Below, piece after piece: positions 53,651-64,000 of a DNA stretch of 64,000 nucleotides (positions within the stretch are counted from its first letter, which is position 1; every line of letters starts with the position of its first letter). Below the pieces are notes generated by a model that was not told where the DNA came from, ran no database searches, and saw only the letters and a program-made list of their open reading frames with translations. The stretch spans positions 14,812,010 through 14,876,009 of the forward strand of contig NC_134144.1 in the NCBI RefSeq assembly GCF_033958435.1, written 5' to 3'. The position numbers and the translations under genes were made by a program. Source of the stretch: Carettochelys insculpta (lineage: Eukaryota; Chordata; Testudines; Carettochelyidae).

Positions 53651-53810
53651 CAGTGGTTCTCAATCTTTTCAGTAACACGGCACACTGCAATGAGGCAAAC
53701 AATTCCGCGGCAGACCCATTTATTTCAGCTGAATCAATTGCTCATAACCATCACGTTTCCATATATTTACTGTGGTTACAGTCTTATTAGAGAGGCTTGA
53801 AGCATCGCGG
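53651..53810. mobile_element. hAT-type element fragment with CAGTGGTTCTCAATC end
   Basis: The left end CAGTGGTTCTCAATCTTTTC is followed by AACACGGCACACTGCAATG, typical of hAT families with that layout. The right end is not clear. Confidence 0.65.
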
Positions 53811-54110
53811 TGCATACAACAGGGTAAACAAGGATCAAATGGGACGTTGAGTAATCGTGTAGCCATTGAAAAGGTCAGTGGTTACTCGATTGCTCACAGG
53901 GGGGTGGGGAGGGGGAAGCAGCTCCAGAGAGCAGGCTCCCTTCCACACCAGCCCATTGGAGCCGGGACATGGCATTTAAACTGTTCCAGCTCCAACAAGC
54001 AAGCTCCCCCACTTCCCTCCCTTCCCCCTTGCCGCGGCAGAGATCTGTCCAGCGCTGGGTATCTGGTACTGAGCACCTCCCAGTTTTTATCTTCCCAACA
54101 CCCCTGTGAG

Positions 54111-54305
54111 GAGGGTGACCGTCTGTCCCATATTTGGCAGGATGGTCCAGTATTTGGGATGCCAAAAAGACATCTGTTTCCCTGGGTGAAGCCAGTGGCT
54201 GCCACCTCCTTCATGGCTCCCCAGGGCTTGCTGGAGCTAGGACGAGCTGCCCCTCCTCCACAGCTCACTGTCCTGTATTTGGGACAGGGAGATATGGTTG
54301 TCCTA
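54111..54305. mobile_element. hAT-type MITE, GGGTGACCGTCTGTCC family, copy 2, with target duplication CCTGTGAG
   Basis: The left end GAGGGTGACCGTCTGTCCCA and right end GATATGGTTGTCCTA are inverted. CCTGTGAG occurs on both sides (54103-54110 and 54306-54313). The phrase GTATTTGGGATGCCAAAAAG is shared with copy 1 at 45013-45326, but this copy is ~120 bp shorter. Confidence 0.85.
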
Positions 54306-54309
54306 CCTG

Positions 54310-54460
54310 TGAGGAAAGGAAAGGGCTATCATCCCAATTTTGCAGGTGGGAAAACTGAGGCACAGAGAGGTGGCCAAGATCATATAGGGAGTTTGGGATG
54401 CAGTAGGGAATTAAGCCTCCGTTTCCAGAGTCCCAGGCCACTGGGCCATTCTTCTTCTCC
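54310..54460 (-). repeat. MIR (CORE-SINE) copy, reverse
   Basis: GTGGGAAAACTGAGGCACAG, AGAGGTGGCCAAGATCATAT and the tail CCTCCGTTTCCAGAGTCCC match reversed MIR. A 262-codon open frame crossing the hAT pieces and this copy is therefore an accident. Confidence 0.75.
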
Positions 54461-55279
54461 ACTGCTTAAGGCTGTTACTTCCTTAATGGTGGCTCATACA
54501 CAAATATACATGCATTGCAGGAGGAGATTCTTTGCTGGTGTATACAATGTATTTCTATAGCTTGTTTTTGTGTATGTACCTGTCATATGGGAAATGTGTT
54601 TTGTAAACACACAACTCTCACATAGAGTATCTATAAAAGTACAGCAACGTGTCATTTGTTCTCACATTCATCTGCACTAAGGTTATTTCAAAGAATATTC
54701 CAAAATACTTCTGCACAGACAGGAAAGCAAAGCTGTCTGCTAGATGCCTGGCTGCAGAGAAACAAAGGCTACATTATGAACCCAGATCAAACACATGAGT
54801 TTAATTTAAAAACTTCTAAAATAATTATATAATTAATTTAGAAAGCTGAAGGTCTCCATTTCTGATCCTTCTTATCATCCAAAAAGGAAGTAAGTGCCCA
54901 GCTTGTTCCTGTTTTCACATGCTTCCCCCTCCTCATATTTTAAATGAGAAGTGTGTGCATGTGTGTGTATGCGCGAGCATAAATATAAGGTGATGTACAT
55001 TTTTTGAGATTGACATCAGTTTGGAGTGTTTAGTTGTTGAGTTCTGAGACATCTTCGGCAGAGCCAGACTTTCAGGAAAAGCTCAACACTCAGAAGAAAC
55101 CAAAACCTCTATAAAGTGTCCCAGATTGGTCTCCCAAAATGCTAATGTCTAAAATCACTTGCCATTTCTGGGGAAAATAGAAAAACTCACTCACTCACAC
55201 ACTCTCATTTGGTAAGAAGGAGGTGGAAAATTATCATGTTTGGGTTCCATAAACATTGCTAAGATCAAAAGACAATTTC

Positions 55280-55489
55280 CAGTTTCCAGTGAATGGTAAC
55301 AGAGAGCTAGCTGTGTTAGTCTATATTCTATCAAAACAAAAAAGCAGTCCAGTAGCACTTTAAAGACTAACAAAATAATTTGAGCTGTGGTTGTTGTAGC
55401 TGTAGCATCCTGAGGTATGAATTAATTTATTATGTTGTTAGTCTTTAAAGTGCTACTTGACTGCCTTTTTGTTTTGACAGTTTCCAGTG
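55280..55489. mobile_element. Inverted SINE dimer (foldback) inside a perfect 12-bp target duplication
   Basis: The left arm (about 55300-55380, forward) reads GTTAGTCTATATTCTATC, then AGTAGCACTTTAAAGACTAA. The right arm (about 55422-55477, reverse) reads GTTAGTCTTTAAAGTGCTAC and TTTTGTTTTGAC. Both arms carry the same SINE segment. CAGTTTCCAGTG occurs at 55280-55291 and again at 55478-55489, just outside the pair, so the two arms appear to have inserted together. The ~40 bp between arms is not SINE core. Confidence 0.85.
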
Positions 55490-56151
55490 GTCTATTTGGA
55501 ATAACCCTATAACTGGACCTTTGGAAGTTACCTTTGTACCAACATAGTAGAAAATCATTTTTACACTCATTGGGATTTCTGGTTTTGTCATTTCTGTTTT
55601 CTGCATTGGGTCTTTGCCCACCTTATGCATTGTTCCTGCATCCGAAGTATAAGGTGCTAGTAGAAGGATACAGACCCCCGTCATCATTGTCCCAGGTTTC
55701 ATCTATCCTGAGGGGTATTCTTGAGAAGTAATCTGAAATAGCACTAACTGAACTAGGTGATCCAGCCACTCTATTTGTCATCAGTCTTACTGGGAGTTGG
55801 GTGATTAAATCTCCTAGTTGGGTTGGAAAATTTCAACATTCCTGATATTTTTTTCAGATGTAGAAAAAATATGGCAGCCTGGATTCCTTCATGCTCCTAG
55901 AAAAACCTGATACCTATTTGCTACAGCATTTGGCTTTCAGATATTCAACATATTACTAAACTAAAATGGAAATATGGCTATAAAGAGGATATGAATTAGT
56001 TATTATACTTCCTTTGTATTATGAGATACCGTTAGAAGAACTGTGAATCTATCCAGTTGTATAAGAAAGAAGTTGACGTGCTAAAATTGCAAGATTTTAA
56101 TGTGTTCCTTTAAAGATGTATATGGACAGCCCTTCACTCGTTAAGTGCTAA

Positions 56152-56180
56152 GTTATTATTATTATTATTTATTATTTATT
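56152..56180. repeat. (TTA)n microsatellite
   Basis: About eight TTA units, partly interrupted by TTTA, lie in AT-rich intron. Confidence 0.85.
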
Positions 56181-56797
56181 TCCTCATACTGAAGAAGCAG
56201 GAAATATTTCTGTTTCATTTTGGAAGTGGAATAAATGTTTTCCCTGTGGCATTTGAAATTTTAATAATCCATAATAAATAAAATCATATCTAATAACATA
56301 ACTGGTTTCATTTGGCATTGTGATTTTCTAGATGCATTGCAACTTGTGGAAACATAAATAGTTACAGCCTTCAGAAGCCCAGCTCCTATTTGCTAAATAT
56401 ACTTGGCTTGCTTTAAATTCCTTTGTGTGCAGTCACTAATACAATCCTCTTTGACAGCATTTAATTAAAGTGCTTTTCTCTATTAAATTCATTAAAACTT
56501 TTTTTTTTACCTATGACTGTTTCCCAGACACTGAACGTTGAAGACCTGTAGTTCTCTCTTTAAATAACTTCTGTCTCCTTGTTGTAAATTGTTAATTAAA
56601 TTTAACTTAGACTGCTTAAAGATGGCTGGGAAAGGATAGCCAGACTTCAGGATATGGTCCCAATCATATTGCAGGGTGGAGTTACTTTTTTTTACATAGC
56701 TGTAGACTATATCAAATTGTTTATGAAATTGCTGTACATTTAAGCCAGAACAAAATAGGTTATTTCTTTAAAGAACTAATTTCCATTCCAGTTTTAA

Positions 56798-56837
56798 AAT
56801 TTGCATCTTTTGAGTGAAATTTGCATCTTTTGAGTCC
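56798..56837. repeat. 20-bp perfect tandem duplication
   Basis: AAATTTGCATCTTTTGAGTG is followed directly by AAATTTGCATCTTTTGAGTC, so two units differ only in the last base. It is short and looks recent, and contains an octamer-like ATTTGCAT word twice. Confidence 0.85.
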
Positions 56838-57339
56838 AGTCCCTTAGCCTGAGAGAGTATTTGGAGCAGGAAAAGGGAGTGAGTAGTTCAGTATTAATAG
56901 ATTATTGACAGTTTAATGTCTTGGCACCTAAAGAGCCCATAAGGTATAATAAACAGGAAGCTATTTGATGTGAGAGCAGTCAATAGTATATTCAATCAGA
57001 ACCTTTCAGTTAATTGCTGGTTGACCTCAGAGATTTCCTGTAGGAAGCACTGTCCTTACTGTAGAGCTAGGAGAACCAATATGGTTTTCAGATTTTAATC
57101 TCTTGATCCTTTTTCTTACATTGGCTTGGACAGTGGTTTTTTTATTTGTTTTTTGTTTTGTTTGTGTTTTTTGCTTTGCCCTAATATGGGACACTGGAAC
57201 TACCCTAATAATTTTCTTTCATCTGAAGCTTTTTGAACAGTATTTTGCATGCTTGGAACCTCTTCTGTAGCCAGGTATTGCAGATGTGAAAAATATTTTC
57301 TTACTGCCAGATTGGTCATGAAGCGGCTTGGGGATAGTT

Positions 57340-57420
57340 CCTTTCTCAGGCAAAACTCTCATTGACTTCAATGGAAGTGTTTCTTGAGTTAATGAGTAAG
57401 GACTACAGAACTGGGCTTTT
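57340..57420 (+). repeat. Amniote interspersed repeat, copy 4
   Basis: AAAACTCTCATTGACTTCAA and TGGAAGTGTTTCTTGAG, then GGACTACAGAACTGGGC, match the family in 4997-5085 and 58672-58783 ('CCATTGACTTCAATGGAG'). The copy is partial. Confidence 0.45.
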
Positions 57421-57950
57421 CATTTAGTTGATAAGCAAGGTAAAGGAGCAGTCTGGGGTCAGTCAAGAGTGTTTTGTAAAGCAGTCTAACCTGGGTCATA
57501 ATTCTTCAGAGTACATTACAAGGCATTGCTCTGGTACCTCAATAGACATAAGCATATAAAAAAAATAATTGGCCTGACTTTCTAAGGTGCTAAGCATTGC
57601 AGTTTCCAATGATTTCAATGAAAATGTGTCAACCTCTCTCAAAATCAGACTCCGTGTGCTTTTTAGTTAAGCGTTCGGCACTGATTTGTGTGCTAGTCTT
57701 TACAAGTGCAAAATGAGTCTTGGTTTGTATTTTGTTTCTCTAATTTCTGAACTTAACTTCTCTAATTTTTTTTTACTGCGTATCTTGATAAGATCTAGAT
57801 AAGCTACAAAGGCGGGCAGGAAGCAAGCCACAAGGGCATTTTCTGACCCTGACGAACTGTAAACCATCTGCTCATGTGGGGAGGAAGGCTGCATGGAAAG
57901 CTCAGTTGGAAACTCTGTAGTAGTTTTTTTCCTCCAACTCTCTGGGCTTG

Positions 57951-58010
57951 TCTACACTTGAAGGTTTTCCTTTTCTACAGGAAAACAAACAAAAAAACCT
58001 TCTGGAGTGT
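57951..58010. mobile_element. Left end of a turtle MITE
   Basis: GGGCTTGTCTACACTTGAAG is a clear GGCTTGTCTACACT-type end. The palindromic CTTTTCTACAGGAAAACAAA follows. No right end was identified. Confidence 0.5.
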
Positions 58011-58671
58011 TCATGCTGCCGTGCAGAAAAAGTCAAGATAAGAGGACTTTTCCCTCAAAATCATATCTCCAGCTTTGTGAATGACTTGCAACCCCCACCC
58101 CCCAATTTCATGGTCGAAAATGAATGCATGTGAACAAAGCGCAGCTATTATCGGCTTATGCAAATACTCCTTTTGCAGTGCTGTGACTGTGAATTGTGGC
58201 TGTAAATTTGAACACTCTTGCAGTGCTGTGGCTGTGTGAACATGATTTTTCAGCTTATTTTGACCTTGGAGTGAGTAAAACAGTATTGCAAAAACCATGC
58301 AGGGTAGCCGCAGCCTCTATTTCTAAATTCTGTGTGTGTGCCTTATGTGAGCTTGCATGATAAATCAACTGCTGCTTCAGTCCTGGCTTGATGCAAACTG
58401 GTTTGGGTCCCTTCATGACAACTATTCCAGTTTTCCCCTTGAAGCTTTTGTAACGGGGCCAGGTTAATTTACATTTCATTCAGTCAAGACTCTTTTTGTC
58501 TCTAGATGTTGCTTTGATTATGTCTTTAGCCACTTATCATGCACTTCAAGCGTTTTCCTTTGCTGAAAGGAATACGATTGTCTTTAAATGATATCCTCCT
58601 GGTTTTGATTCATTCCTTTGGTTAGCTTCTTTGCCCATTTGCTTAGTGAAAACCTCTTGATGCTACTCTAG

Positions 58672-58783
58672 AGGCCTGATTCTGTTCTCACACTGGCTTT
58701 ACACCAATGAAACACCACTGACTTAAGTGGAGTTAGTCCTGATTTACTCTAGTGTAAATCAGAGCAAAATTAGGATCCATAGT
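58672..58783 (+). repeat. Amniote interspersed repeat with GTGTAAATC motif, copy 5 (best copy)
   Basis: CACTGGCTTTACACCAATGA, CTTAAGTGGAGTTAGTCCTG and ACTCTAGTGTAAATCAGAGC show the paired TTTACAC/GTGTAAA and CACTGACTTAAGTGG segments. The unit is partly self-complementary. Confidence 0.6.
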
Positions 58784-59439
58784 TCTCTATAGAAGGTCTC
58801 TGTTTGGTGCTGCCTGTAGATGCATGGGATCCCTAAAGCTGACCAAAGATGCAGATTTCCTGATTTTGGGCTTATAAAGGGCAAAGAAAAATGATGGAAG
58901 AAGAGGACCCCTTTCCTGGTATGCTGCAGCTAATTAGAGTAGTTTTGATTCACACACTCATTTTGATAGGGCAATGGAACAAAATTATGGTGAAATGCAC
59001 TAGAACCTGTGTACAGGTTCCAAGATACATGCTTCTCCCTTGGGCAAGTAACAGCAACATGTGCATTTAACTCTTGAGAAGTTGGTAGTCTGAAGATGTT
59101 TTAGATAACATTCTAGTTTCATCTGTACTTTTAAGCAAATTTATTATCAGTGCTGCATGGACCAAAGGACTCCCACATGGAAGATATATTTATTCAGTTC
59201 TTTTTACAAAACATTGCTTCTCATTCTTTTAGGTCTGTTCTTCTATCTGTAAAACTGCCCAATGCTCATACATGCTACCAGGGGTAGTACAGTAGAGGAC
59301 TAGATCCTCTTGCCATAAACTTCTGTTTCTTGGTGGTGCAATAGGATGTAAATAAGGGGCCTTGCACTTACAGGGTAAAGCTAGGGCTCCTCATACATGG
59401 ATCTCTGCAAAACGCAAACCTCTTATAAGTCTTACTGTA

Positions 59440-59560
59440 CCCCTCTAATATAAATAAGATCACTTTCATTGAGTAAACCAAGGCATAGAATGGCCACTAG
59501 TCTTCTCCACATGAGTCAGTGATAGAGCTGAAATAGAACTCAGAGGTCATGATTCCCACA
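59440..59560 (-). repeat. MIR-like (CORE-SINE) remnant, reverse
   Basis: GAGTAAACCAAGGCATAGAA, GAGTCAGTGATAGAGCTGAA and ATAGAACTCAGAGGTCATGA keep reversed MIR order but are highly diverged. Confidence 0.55.
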
Positions 59561-59667
59561 AGTGATTTCTTAGGTTATAAGGCCAGTCAGAACATTGTGA
59601 TTGTCTAGTTGGACTTCCTGCAAGACTCAGGCCTTTCTGAATTAATTCCTGTTTCAACGAGTTAGTA

Positions 59668-59795
59668 ATTACATTGTGTATGCTGAGGAACAGAAGCCCA
59701 CAGAAGTGACTTGCTTAGGAAGTCTGTGGAAGATCTGGGGACTGAAACCAACTCTCATGAGTCCTAGCCCAGTGTTTTTAACCACAAGACTGTTA
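59668..59795 (-). repeat. MIR-like (CORE-SINE) remnant, reverse
   Basis: GAGGAACAGAAGCCCACAGA, AGTGACTTGCTTAGGAAGTC, TGGGGACTGAAACCAACTCT and AGTCCTAGCCCAGTGTTTTT follow reversed MIR order. Confidence 0.65.
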
Positions 59796-61098
59796 TTGTT
59801 GTAATTATTTTGCTTTTGAATACGCAACCTGCATCCACATCTACGCTAAATTGTTTCAATTTTTAAATCAAAAGAACGAAGTTGCATTTTTATCTAGTTT
59901 TCTGAACAGAAAACGTGTGCTGCCAGCATTGCACAAGTACGAGCAAAGAAGGAAACGTTTCCCTACAGCCTGAAGTTTACAACATCCGCTATCTGCAGTA
60001 GGAAGACTAGTATGGGTCATAACTGGTGTCCAATGGAAAACAGGAATTGAAATAAGAGTAGCAAAATCAGATAATTGTCCAGTCTTTTCAACACTTCCAC
60101 ACCTTTTTGAGAGTGAAATGCAAGGCCAAAGGATCACTGATATCATTTCCCAAAATCTACTCTCTTCTGTCTCATAGTTTCCGGAGAACTGAGCACTTTG
60201 ATCATTTGACTTTATTTACCCAGTTTTAAGCTAAGGGTATAATAAAGCATATTATGCCAGTTGTGTGTGTGGTAATGCTGGCTATTTTGCCTTTGACCAT
60301 GCCAGTTGATTATAATGCGGTGTTTAAGACTTGCATTCTAAAAAAAAGGAATATTTATACTTTTATGTGTTTGATTCACACAGTACAGTTTGCTCAAGTC
60401 CTGTTATTAAGTGCATTGGTGGTTACGTCTAGAAAGCAAAAAAACATGCTGAATAGTGTTTTATCAGCACAAATCTACTATTTTCACTAACCATAACAGT
60501 CAGGTTCTTCTGACTTCTGAGTGCCCCTATTGTAAAAATTAACAGAACAGTCAGATATTTTTGGAACCCCAAATAGCCATGTGTGAGGACTCAAACAGTT
60601 TGATGGGACAAATAATTACCCGCCAGAATAAAATGTCTAATCCAAACATATCCTCCCTTTAAATAATTCAAAACCCTCGTTTTAATCGATGTAGCTGGAA
60701 AACTACATGATTATAGTGGCGCCATTTGTGCCACCATAGTTATGCGGTTTTATAGCATGACCTTAAACTTTGCTCTAGTCTGGAATTTGGCAAGAAAGGT
60801 CTCCCGCAGGCTAAAGGCAAACCCTTTATGAAGTTTGGAATAAAGAAGAAAATGCATGGAGTGGTAATGTCTTAAGATTCTGAAAGTACCAAAAATATGT
60901 CAAAAGTTTAGCTGCATTTTTTGGTGGCTTTGATTGGGAAAAAAAGGGCTCTGTTATTCAATGTGATGGTTTTGCTGGCTATCAATTAGGGATGGGCACA
61001 TTGCTTTTGGGTAAAATAAGAACCGGCCCATCTCTTTGCCAAAAACTTGAACCTCATCCATCCCTAACCGAATTCATATGACCAAAGCAGAACTCTAC

Positions 61099-61414
61099 GG
61101 CTACATCTACTTGGCACCCTAAGCTCGAAATATGATGCACAATTTGCACTATGCAAATTATATATCTTATTTTGGTTATTTAAAAAAAGGCTATTTTGGA
61201 ATTTGGCGTTGTCTGAACAGCACCAAATTTCAAAATAATGCACTCTTTCAAAGCATCCCTTACTCTTCATGCAATGGGGAGTACAGGGATGCTGAAATAG
61301 TATGCCCATTATTTTAAAAACTATTTCAAAATAACAGGCACATTTCAAAGGCATGGAGTAGTTATTTTTGGATACCGGAGTATCCAGAAATAGCTCTGCT
61401 GTGTAGACATAGCC
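61099..61414. mobile_element. Turtle MITE (316 bp)
   Basis: The left end GGCTACATCTACTTGGCACC and right end GCTGTGTAGACATAGCC are inverted, and the interior has repeated TATTTTGGAATTTGG and CAAATTTCAAAATAATG words. The 3-bp flanks TAC and TAA agree in two of three bases. Confidence 0.75.
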
Positions 61415-61429
61415 TAAGTAAAGTTGTAC

Positions 61430-62090
61430 CACAAAATACCATCATCCACCTCCAGCTAGTCAGGAAATATTGACCCGTGCAGGAGGTGCTGACCCAGTAA
61501 TCCAAGCATTTCTCTCCTTCAGCTAGACTAAAGCAGCTTTCTCTATTTGTGTCTCAGGATGGTTCAGCACAGGCATTGCAGCTGATACAACAGCCTCCCA
61601 AGCAGAACCACCCCAGTCATGCTTTCTACCCTTTCGTAACTTCCAGGATCTAGCTCAAGGCCTGTCTGGAGTTATTATGGCCCTCAATGAGATGGAGGTC
61701 TAGATGCCTCTGAAGCAGCCTCTTCATTTGGCATCTCTTCAGTAGTCAGTAGTGCTGAGAATGCAACCCTCCAGAGCCAGAGATGGACCATTCTCAGCAA
61801 AAGGCCCTTTACTATGGAAGTTCTGCTGTACCAGAGATGAGAAGCAACACAAGCTGGACAGTGATAGCAATTTAAATACTGTGATGGTGGGCTTTCCAGA
61901 AATATTCCTGAGAAATACAGAAGAGGGCAGAGGTGCTTTCTTCCCCCAATTGTTTCTCACTTCTTCTCACCACTTAATATTGTTCAGGTTGTTCTTACAA
62001 GATTTGCAATCTAATCTGAAGCAGGAAATGACAGAAATCTTGAAATCTGCCACTTCAGAGGTTGCCAACCCAAGCTTTCACTTAGGCTAT
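61430..62090. other. Unassigned block between two MITEs, with a decayed-looking open frame
   Basis: The block contains a 126-codon open frame on the + strand (61752-62132, running into the next MITE) and stop-rich text on either side. Its codon texture and base composition resemble an old retrotransposon or retrogene more than plain intron. I recognise no domain; LQSNLKQEMTEILKSATSEV near its end could form a helix. I do not call it a gene. Confidence 0.3.
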
Positions 62091-62094
62091 GTCT

Positions 62095-62253
62095 ACACTA
62101 GCATTCCTCTTTTGAAAGAGGCATGCAAATGAGGGAAGTCAAAAATGCAAATGAGGCACAGATTTACATATAGGAAGAAGAGTTCTTTTGAAGCTGGGGA
62201 TTACTTTTGGAAGAGCTGCACCCGCACCACTTTTCCGCTGTGTGGACAAACCC
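62095..62253. mobile_element. Short MITE (159 bp) with target duplication TTA
   Basis: The left end GGCTATGTCTACACTAGCAT and right end CGCTGTGTGGACAAACCC are inverted. TTA flanks both ends (62092-62094, 62254-62256). Internal TCTTTTGAAAGAGG is a palindrome. The 3-bp TTA duplication fits PIF/Harbinger-type insertion. Confidence 0.8.
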
Positions 62254-64000
62254 TTAGAGTGCTCAGTCCGTTGGGCTAGTGACTGTGGTGTGGTGGAAAA
62301 CGACCGTGCATACCTCCATGTGCTGGTGGTGGCCACTGCAATATGAGGGTGACTTGTTACCGATGGAAGGAAGGCAGTGTTTTTGCATTTAAATGGGTTC
62401 ACGAGTTACACTAAGGAGAGGGCTGCTTCGGGGATCCGTCGGAGCCCTGCTGACTCAGACACGTGCAGAGAACACAGCGTTATCTATCACCGCCAACTGC
62501 CGTACTGCATCTCCTGTCAGGGCTGTCCACTTTTGGGGTTGATTCCTTCATGCTCTTTCAAATGAGAGATTGCAGCCACCCTGTGCTATGGCCTACGCCA
62601 ATACTGAGGTCTTTCTGCTGTCAGAGATCCTGCAGCCTAGTTTTCACTAGTAGAAGCTGGAGTGAATCTGGCTTGTTTTCTGAATAGTACATATTCACAA
62701 AGTACGTATGTGATGGCTCCACCTGTTAGGTAAATATCACTGTTTATAAAATTCTCTTGCCACAGATAGATATTGGAGAGGAGGGTATTCACTTTCACAT
62801 AAAACTGCACTACAATAAACCTATGGATCTGGCTTAAACCAGAAGAAGATGGGAAAGTCAGAGCTAATCCAGTGATCATCAGCGTGAGTTTATTTATGCT
62901 GTACCGCAAAATCATCTGGTTCCCATGCACTGCACAGCAATGACAGTTTTCTCTGTGTTTTTGTGTGAAGAACTTAGTTCGTGGTAGGAAAAATCACCCT
63001 ATCCGGACACCCGTGAATTACTGTACATTTTCAGGCTGTAATTTTTCTTAACGATGCATTGACAAAATAGTAATTTCTGTGCAGGTACATGCTGTCTATT
63101 AACCTCCACAGGAAGGGGAAATAAGCCATGCATTGTTGGAAAAGAAGGTCATGATCGTGGTAAAGTAATGGCAGAAATTTTTCTCTTTTATTTTAAAGAC
63201 CAATTTGTAAACATTCTTCAAACAACTGTGCACACAGTAATTCTCTATTTTTTTTTAAAAAATTCCCATGCCCAGATGTTTTTTATAGTAACCATAGACC
63301 TGTCCAAATGTTATTTGGTCATCCCCAGTTGTCACTGTGAGTCACATCACACATGTAGCCTCTTAACAGCACAGTGTAATCAAGCTGTAATTTATATTTT
63401 ATCTCCACTGATGATAGCTTTTAAAAATGTTGTGTGGTGTATTTGCTCTTTGATGCATGCTAAGCCCCTATTAGCATTAATGGGAGCAGTGTGTGCTAGG
63501 AGGGGAGAGTACACCTATTTTTGTTTTAAGTCAACAAGATTAATTGAATTTTGCTAACACTGCACACTTATCACTTCTGATTGTGATGGCAAATGCTGTA
63601 CACTACGGGCTGTTTTTCCAACTCATTTTTTTTTTAAGACGGATGGAACAATTACTCCTTTGTCTCCCTCATCTACAAATACAGTTCAAATTTGTTGCTG
63701 CTCTCATTTAAAAAAAAATATTGAGAACACCATGATAGCTCACGCCTGAATTTCTTGTCTTCTGGAAGCTATTGGGTACGCAACAAATGCAGGCTCGATC
63801 CCTTGTTTCAGAAGCTTGATGCTTGTTCGTCTCACAGTTTTTTTATTTCAATCGCCATTTAGTCTTCGAGTGATTGCTCATGTCCATTCCAAGTTGGCTG
63901 TGTGCAGGCGCAAGCCCAGTCGCCAGAAGCTTTTTGCTCTACCCAGTAGCCATAGGGTTGGTGCGGCGCCTCCATGAGTGGTATAGATATGGCAACCAAT

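Noticed and set aside
53772..54560. 262-codon open frame on the + strand, the longest in the window
   Set aside because: It runs through a hAT fragment, the hAT MITE at 54111-54305 and a MIR copy, and has no recognisable domain, so the open length is accidental.

Overview
The window is vertebrate nuclear DNA from inside one large gene. Four short, strongly conserved coding exons on the + strand are recognisable as SATB2, the CUT/homeodomain chromatin organiser and transcription factor. They lie at 7457-7929, 23913-24125, 29163-29318 and 39763-39960, total 1,040 bp, and encode roughly residues 234-580 of the 733-residue human numbering: the linker, CUT1, the inter-CUT linker and CUT2. Every junction has AG/GT borders and the reading frame passes unbroken through all four exons. 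The N-terminal exons lie upstream of the window and the homeobox exon(s) downstream. No second gene, tRNA, rRNA or CRISPR array was seen.

The repeats suggest a turtle, though no species can be named. They include a tRNA-derived SINE of the cryptodiran type (shared core about TAGCACTTTAAAGACTAAC), many short inverted-repeat transposons with GGCTRTGTCTACAC-like ends, several hAT-type elements with 8-bp target duplications, and decayed MIR/CORE-SINE copies. No CR1 LINE was recognised by eye.

Layout: 1-7456, 5' intron with a 693-bp inverted-repeat element at 5334-6026. 7457-7929, exon A. 7930-23912, 16.0-kb intron with a SINE pair in inverted orientation (about 9.2 kb), a near-perfect 438-bp palindrome (13.2-13.7 kb) and several MITEs. 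23913-24125, exon B. 24126-29162, 5.0-kb intron with a hAT element. 29163-29318, exon C. 29319-39762, 10.4-kb intron. 39763-39960, exon D. 39961-64000, start of a >24-kb intron with a decayed, almost full-length RTE/BovB-like LINE (about 47.85-50.76 kb), three good hAT elements, a second inverted SINE pair inside a perfect 12-bp target duplication, and more MITEs.

The coding part holds two tandem CUT domains, each built from two exons split at the same place and phase. Exons B, C and D are phase 0-0 and multiples of three. The remaining ~98% is intron. Its most unusual features are the foldback structures (palindromic MITEs and inverted SINE dimers). I found no clear sign of a previously undescribed gene system. 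Identities rest on reading the sequence and on recall of the families, with no database search.
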